Below, piece after piece: positions 14,917-16,643 of a DNA stretch of 16,643 bases. The DNA comes from JAKPKF01 sp964579365 (lineage in GTDB: Bacteria; Patescibacteriota; Dojkabacteria; SC72), in the NCBI GenBank assembly GCA_964579365.1, contig CAZOFW010000013.1, positions 1 to 16,643 of the forward strand, given 5' to 3'. The notes beneath the pieces are model-generated. The model had not been told where the DNA came from and searched no databases. It saw nothing but the letters and a program-made list of their open reading frames with translations. A program made the position numbers and the translations under genes. Within the stretch, counting starts at the first letter, position 1. Each line of letters opens with the position of its first letter.

Positions 14917-14993
14917 GGACGATTAGCTCAGCTGGTTAGAGCATCTCGTTTACACCGAGAGGGTCATAGGTTCGAATCCTATATCGTCCACCA
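14917..14993 (+). tRNA. tRNA-Val(UAC), apparent anchor of the cassette array
   Basis: This is a 77-base cloverleaf with CCA encoded. The acceptor GGACGAT (14917-14923) pairs perfectly with ATCGTCC (14983-14989). The anticodon stem is TCTCG/CGAGA with loop TTTACAC, giving anticodon TAC. The T-arm is ATAGG/CCTAT with loop TTCGAAT. The discriminator is A (14990) and CCA occupies 14991-14993. Its last 13 bases (14981-14993) recur exactly at 15467-15479 and 16589-16601, after the next two genes. The gene itself is intact, so insertion would have regenerated its 3' end. Confidence 0.97.
14981..14993 (+). repeat. Putative attachment core in tRNA-Val
   Basis: ATATCGTCCACCA covers two bases of the T-stem, the 3' acceptor arm, the discriminator and CCA. 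It is the part of the tRNA shared with both downstream repeats. Sharing with the first downstream copy extends two more bases (TT). Interpretation as a recombination core is inferred from this duplication. Confidence 0.7.
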
Positions 14994-15011
14994 TTCCCAA
15001 TTTCCCCATGA

Positions 15012-15017
15012 TATAAT
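15012..15017 (+). promoter_or_regulatory. -10 box of the Nudix unit
   Basis: A consensus TATAAT begins 18 bases after the CCA of tRNA-Val and follows an AATTTC motif (14999-15004). The start of transcription near 15024 would give a leader of about 23 bases before the ATG at 15047. No -35 consensus is seen. The position equivalent to -35 falls on the tRNA CCA end. Confidence 0.5.
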
Positions 15018-15046
15018 CACTGAATATATTCTTTATTGTTATAGAA

Positions 15047-15430
15047 ATGATTAAAATTGTTGTGGGGGTTCTTAAAAATAATGATAAATATCTTGTAGCT
15101 CAAAGAAGAAAGAGCTCTCATCAAGAGCATAAATGGGAATTTCCTGGTGGTAAATTGGAGATGTCTGAAACAGAGGACGAAGCATTAAGAAGAGAATTTA
15201 AAGAAGAACTAGATATTGATATTGAGATTAAGAAATTTATTTGTGAAGTGACACATGAGTATCCCAGAATGAAAATAAAAGCGAAATCATATTATGTAGA
15301 ATCTGAGAACGTTCAAAATCTAAAAAAACTTGTACATGAACAGGTCAAATGGGTTAAAAAAGATGAATTGTTAAAGATTGATATGGTTGAAGCTGATAAA
15401 AAAATTATCAAAAAGATTTTAGAGGAATAG
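15047..15430 (+). CDS. MutT-like Nudix hydrolase, cargo of cassette 1
   Basis: This 127-residue protein is the length of small MutT-type enzymes. WEFPGGKLE (30-38) leads into a Nudix box G-x5-E-x7-REUxEExGU at 35-57: G35, E41, R49, E50, E53 and E54 are present, so the Mg-binding residues are intact. The usual Gly of the box is Asp (D56). HKWEFPGGK is typical of MutT/8-oxo-dGTP and oxidised-nucleotide phosphatases, which clear damaged nucleotides from the pool. The exact substrate is not certain. It is the only gene between tRNA-Val and the first downstream repeat, is co-oriented with the tRNA, and lies in its own short unit with a TATAAT box. Confidence 0.92.
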   Translation: MIKIVVGVLKNNDKYLVAQRRKSSHQEHKWEFPGGKLEMSETEDEALRREFKEELDIDIEIKKFICEVTHEYPRMKIKAKSYYVESENVQNLKKLVHEQVKWVKKDELLKIDMVEADKKIIKKILEE

Positions 15431-15431
15431 A

Positions 15432-15450
15432 TAAACAAGATCTTTGTTTA
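15432..15450 (+). other. Hairpin after the Nudix gene
   Basis: TAAACAA (15432-15438) and TTGTTTA (15444-15450) make a perfect 7-bp stem with loop GATCT just after the stop codon. The 3' arm runs 3 bases into the 32-bp repeat. There is no T-run, so it is a poor terminator. It may protect the 3' end or be part of the recombination site. A weaker 5-bp stem with different sequence (16556-16560 with 16567-16571) holds the same place before the next repeat. Confidence 0.45.
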
Positions 15451-15479
15451 AGTTCCATGTATTTCAATATCGTCCACCA
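15448..15479 (+). repeat. tRNA-Val-end repeat, copy 1 (cassette boundary)
   Basis: This is a 32-bp sequence identical to 16570-16601. The first 19 bases begin TTAAGTTCC and are absent from the tRNA. The last 13 are the exact 3' end of tRNA-Val including CCA. It lies 17 bases after the Nudix stop codon and 30 bases before the next start codon, so it separates two single-gene units. Confidence 0.9.
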
Positions 15480-15498
15480 TTTTTGAATGAATTTCCCA

Positions 15499-15504
15499 TA
15501 TAAT
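15499..15504 (+). promoter_or_regulatory. -10 box of the UDG-like gene
   Basis: A consensus TATAAT begins 19 bases after the repeat's CCA, after an AATTTC motif (15490-15495), and ends 5 bases before the ATG at 15510. The transcript is predicted to be leaderless. No -35 box fits at the usual distance. Confidence 0.6.
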
Positions 15505-15509
15505 AAACT

Positions 15510-16556
15510 ATGACTAAACAAGAAGAACTCACTATTGTCTTTGAGAATATATTTCATTTAAATGTATGCGGAGACGACAAAGAGAAAGTTAAAAGAGATA
15601 TTTACAAAACAAACATAGATTCAAAAGTTATGGTTATTGCTGAAGCTATGGCTCCTGAACAAGTAAGACTCTCTGGAGTAAATTATTTTTATAAAGACGG
15701 AAGAATAGGAAATACAGGAAAGGCTTTAGAAAAATTTTTAAACAAATTTAATTGTACTGTTTATCCAAATAAACCAAATTGTATATATCACACAGAAATA
15801 GTACATAGCTTTCCTGGGTATGAAATAAAGAAGGGAAAGAAAAATATTAAAAGACCAAATAAAGAAGAGATACGATTATCAGTAAAAAGTAAAATTCTAA
15901 GAAAGGAAATAGATCTTATTAAGCCTAAGTTGATACTTTTAATGGGAAATACCGCCTATTTAACCTTTTACAAATATTTCTTAAATATACGACCTGACAA
16001 TAATCTTACAAAAGAAATAGATTTTATTTCTAAGACAAGAAAATTTAAGAGATATCAGAATATTCCTCTGATACCAATACAGCATAGCTCTGGTGCGAAC
16101 CCAAGATTTCAAGAAATGATTAAAAACACAGGATTGATAGATTCCATAAATGAAATTCTAAATAATCCAATGGATCTTAAACTTTTAAAAGGAGCTATAA
16201 AGAATTCTTGGTGTAAAGATACTGTTTGTCCATCTGTTACGGAAATGTGGAATAGGTCAAATAAAACAATTGGTCAATGTGCTGTAACTGCACTATTGGT
16301 ATATAAATATCTAGGAGGAAAGATATACAAAGGAGATATTTTTTTAAAAGGATATTCTCATTATTGGAATGTTCTTCCAAATGGAAAGAAAATAGATTTA
16401 ACGAAATCACAATTTGGTGATGAAATGATTACTATTAATAATATTAAAGAGAAGAATCCCGAAGAAATGCTAAAAGATGAAGAGCTATTAAATAGATATA
16501 AAATCCTTGAAAGGCAGGTTGGTTTCCGATTGAAAAATTTAAAGAAAGTAATATAA
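15510..16556 (+). CDS. Uracil-DNA-glycosylase-like domain fused to a YunG-like domain, cargo of cassette 2
   Basis: This is a 348-residue two-domain protein. Residues about 35-215 match the uracil-DNA glycosylase superfamily (family 4-like layout): motif A-like IAEAMAPEQVR (43-53), GNTGKALEKFL (67-77), YHTEIVHSFPG (93-103), LILLMGNTAY (141-150), and the late His motif QHSSGANPRF (191-200) in place of HPS. The usual catalytic acid is not obvious, so activity is uncertain. Residues about 222-345 resemble the Bacillus YunG family, recalled from memory: WC (234-235), IGQCAVTALLV (255-264), GYSHYWN (281-287) and IDLTKSQFG (295-303). C257, H284 and D296 could make a papain- or transglutaminase-like triad, which is inferred. 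No Shine-Dalgarno site is present, and a TATAAT box lies 5 bases before the ATG. Confidence 0.8.
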   Translation: MTKQEELTIVFENIFHLNVCGDDKEKVKRDIYKTNIDSKVMVIAEAMAPEQVRLSGVNYFYKDGRIGNTGKALEKFLNKFNCTVYPNKPNCIYHTEIVHSFPGYEIKKGKKNIKRPNKEEIRLSVKSKILRKEIDLIKPKLILLMGNTAYLTFYKYFLNIRPDNNLTKEIDFISKTRKFKRYQNIPLIPIQHSSGANPRFQEMIKNTGLIDSINEILNNPMDLKLLKGAIKNSWCKDTVCPSVTEMWNRSNKTIGQCAVTALLVYKYLGGKIYKGDIFLKGYSHYWNVLPNGKKIDLTKSQFGDEMITINNIKEKNPEEMLKDEELLNRYKILERQVGFRLKNLKKVI

Positions 16557-16569
16557 AGAAATATTGTTC

Positions 16570-16601
16570 TTAAGTTCCATGTATTTCAATATCGTCCACC
16601 A
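16570..16601 (+). repeat. tRNA-Val-end repeat, copy 2 (cassette boundary)
   Basis: This is a 32-bp sequence identical to 15448-15479, ending in the 13-base tRNA-Val 3' end with CCA. It lies 13 bases after the stop codon of the UDG-like gene. The bases on either side differ from those around copy 1, so identity is limited to the repeat itself. Confidence 0.9.
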
Positions 16602-16643
16602 AGTTAAATCAATTTCACTAGAATATCTCTCTAAACACTGTTA
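16602..16643 (+). other. Start of a probable third cassette, cut by the window edge
   Basis: After copy 2 the sequence again shows an AATTTC motif (16611-16616) and a -10-like TAGAAT (16619-16624) 17 bases after the CCA, matching the heads of units 1 and 2 in layout. No start codon is reached before the window ends. A third co-oriented gene just outside the window is predicted. Confidence 0.5.

Noticed and set aside
15448..16601. CRISPR array made of the two 32-bp repeats
   Set aside because: The copies are 1122 bp apart with a full gene between them, not 25-45 bp spacers, and they share a tRNA end.
14994..16643. Integrase or transposase within the tRNA-Val array
   Set aside because: Both ORFs are clearly a Nudix enzyme and a UDG-like fusion. 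No recombinase motif is present, so any mobilising enzyme must be elsewhere.

Overview
The window is about one third G+C and looks like a chromosomal segment from a small-genome bacterium of the Candidate Phyla Radiation (Patescibacteria). That placement is an inference. It rests on a fused TsaC-TsaE protein followed by TsaD, very compact packing with overlapping gene ends, few Shine-Dalgarno sites, and several promoters whose -10 box sits only 5-7 bases before the ATG, as in leaderless transcription. All genes end in TAA or TAG and none in TGA. The rank below CPR cannot be decided from the sequence.

Left accessory region (1-5668). After a rho-independent terminator and one membrane-anchored protein of unknown function (+), six tightly packed genes run leftward from 5395 to 853. 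In transcription order they encode a MazG/RS21-C6-type nucleotide pyrophosphohydrolase, a GIY-YIG nuclease fused to a DUF2075 (Schlafen group 3) helicase, a McrB-N-like domain fused to a NucS-like PD-(D/E)XK nuclease, an unknown 204-residue protein, a membrane-anchored unknown protein, and a HEPN-like protein with an RNxxxH motif. The set reads as a candidate multi-gene defence operon. It lies on the 3' side of a tRNA-Asp gene (5592-5668, -), a classic position for an inserted island.

Core block (5738-14709). This holds a diguanylate cyclase (+), thioredoxin (-), TsaC-TsaE fusion and TsaD for tRNA t6A synthesis (+), a methyltransferase and a multi-pass membrane histidine kinase in one transcription unit (+), enolase (-), and a membrane-anchored protein with a Thr-rich linker (+). 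Two convergent pairs overlap at their stop codons.

Right accessory region (14822-16643). A tRNA-Leu(GAG)/tRNA-Val(UAC) pair is followed by what appears to be a cassette array anchored on tRNA-Val. The last 13 bases of tRNA-Val, including CCA, recur after the next gene (a MutT-like Nudix hydrolase) and again after the following one (a uracil-DNA-glycosylase-like domain fused to a YunG-like domain). Both downstream copies sit inside an identical 32-bp repeat. Every unit is co-oriented with the tRNA, holds one ORF, starts with an AATTTC motif and a -10-like box 17-19 bases after the CCA, and ends with the repeat. A third unit starts at the right edge. This resembles an integron in layout, with a tRNA as anchor. 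No recombinase is visible in the window. It is the most unusual feature here.
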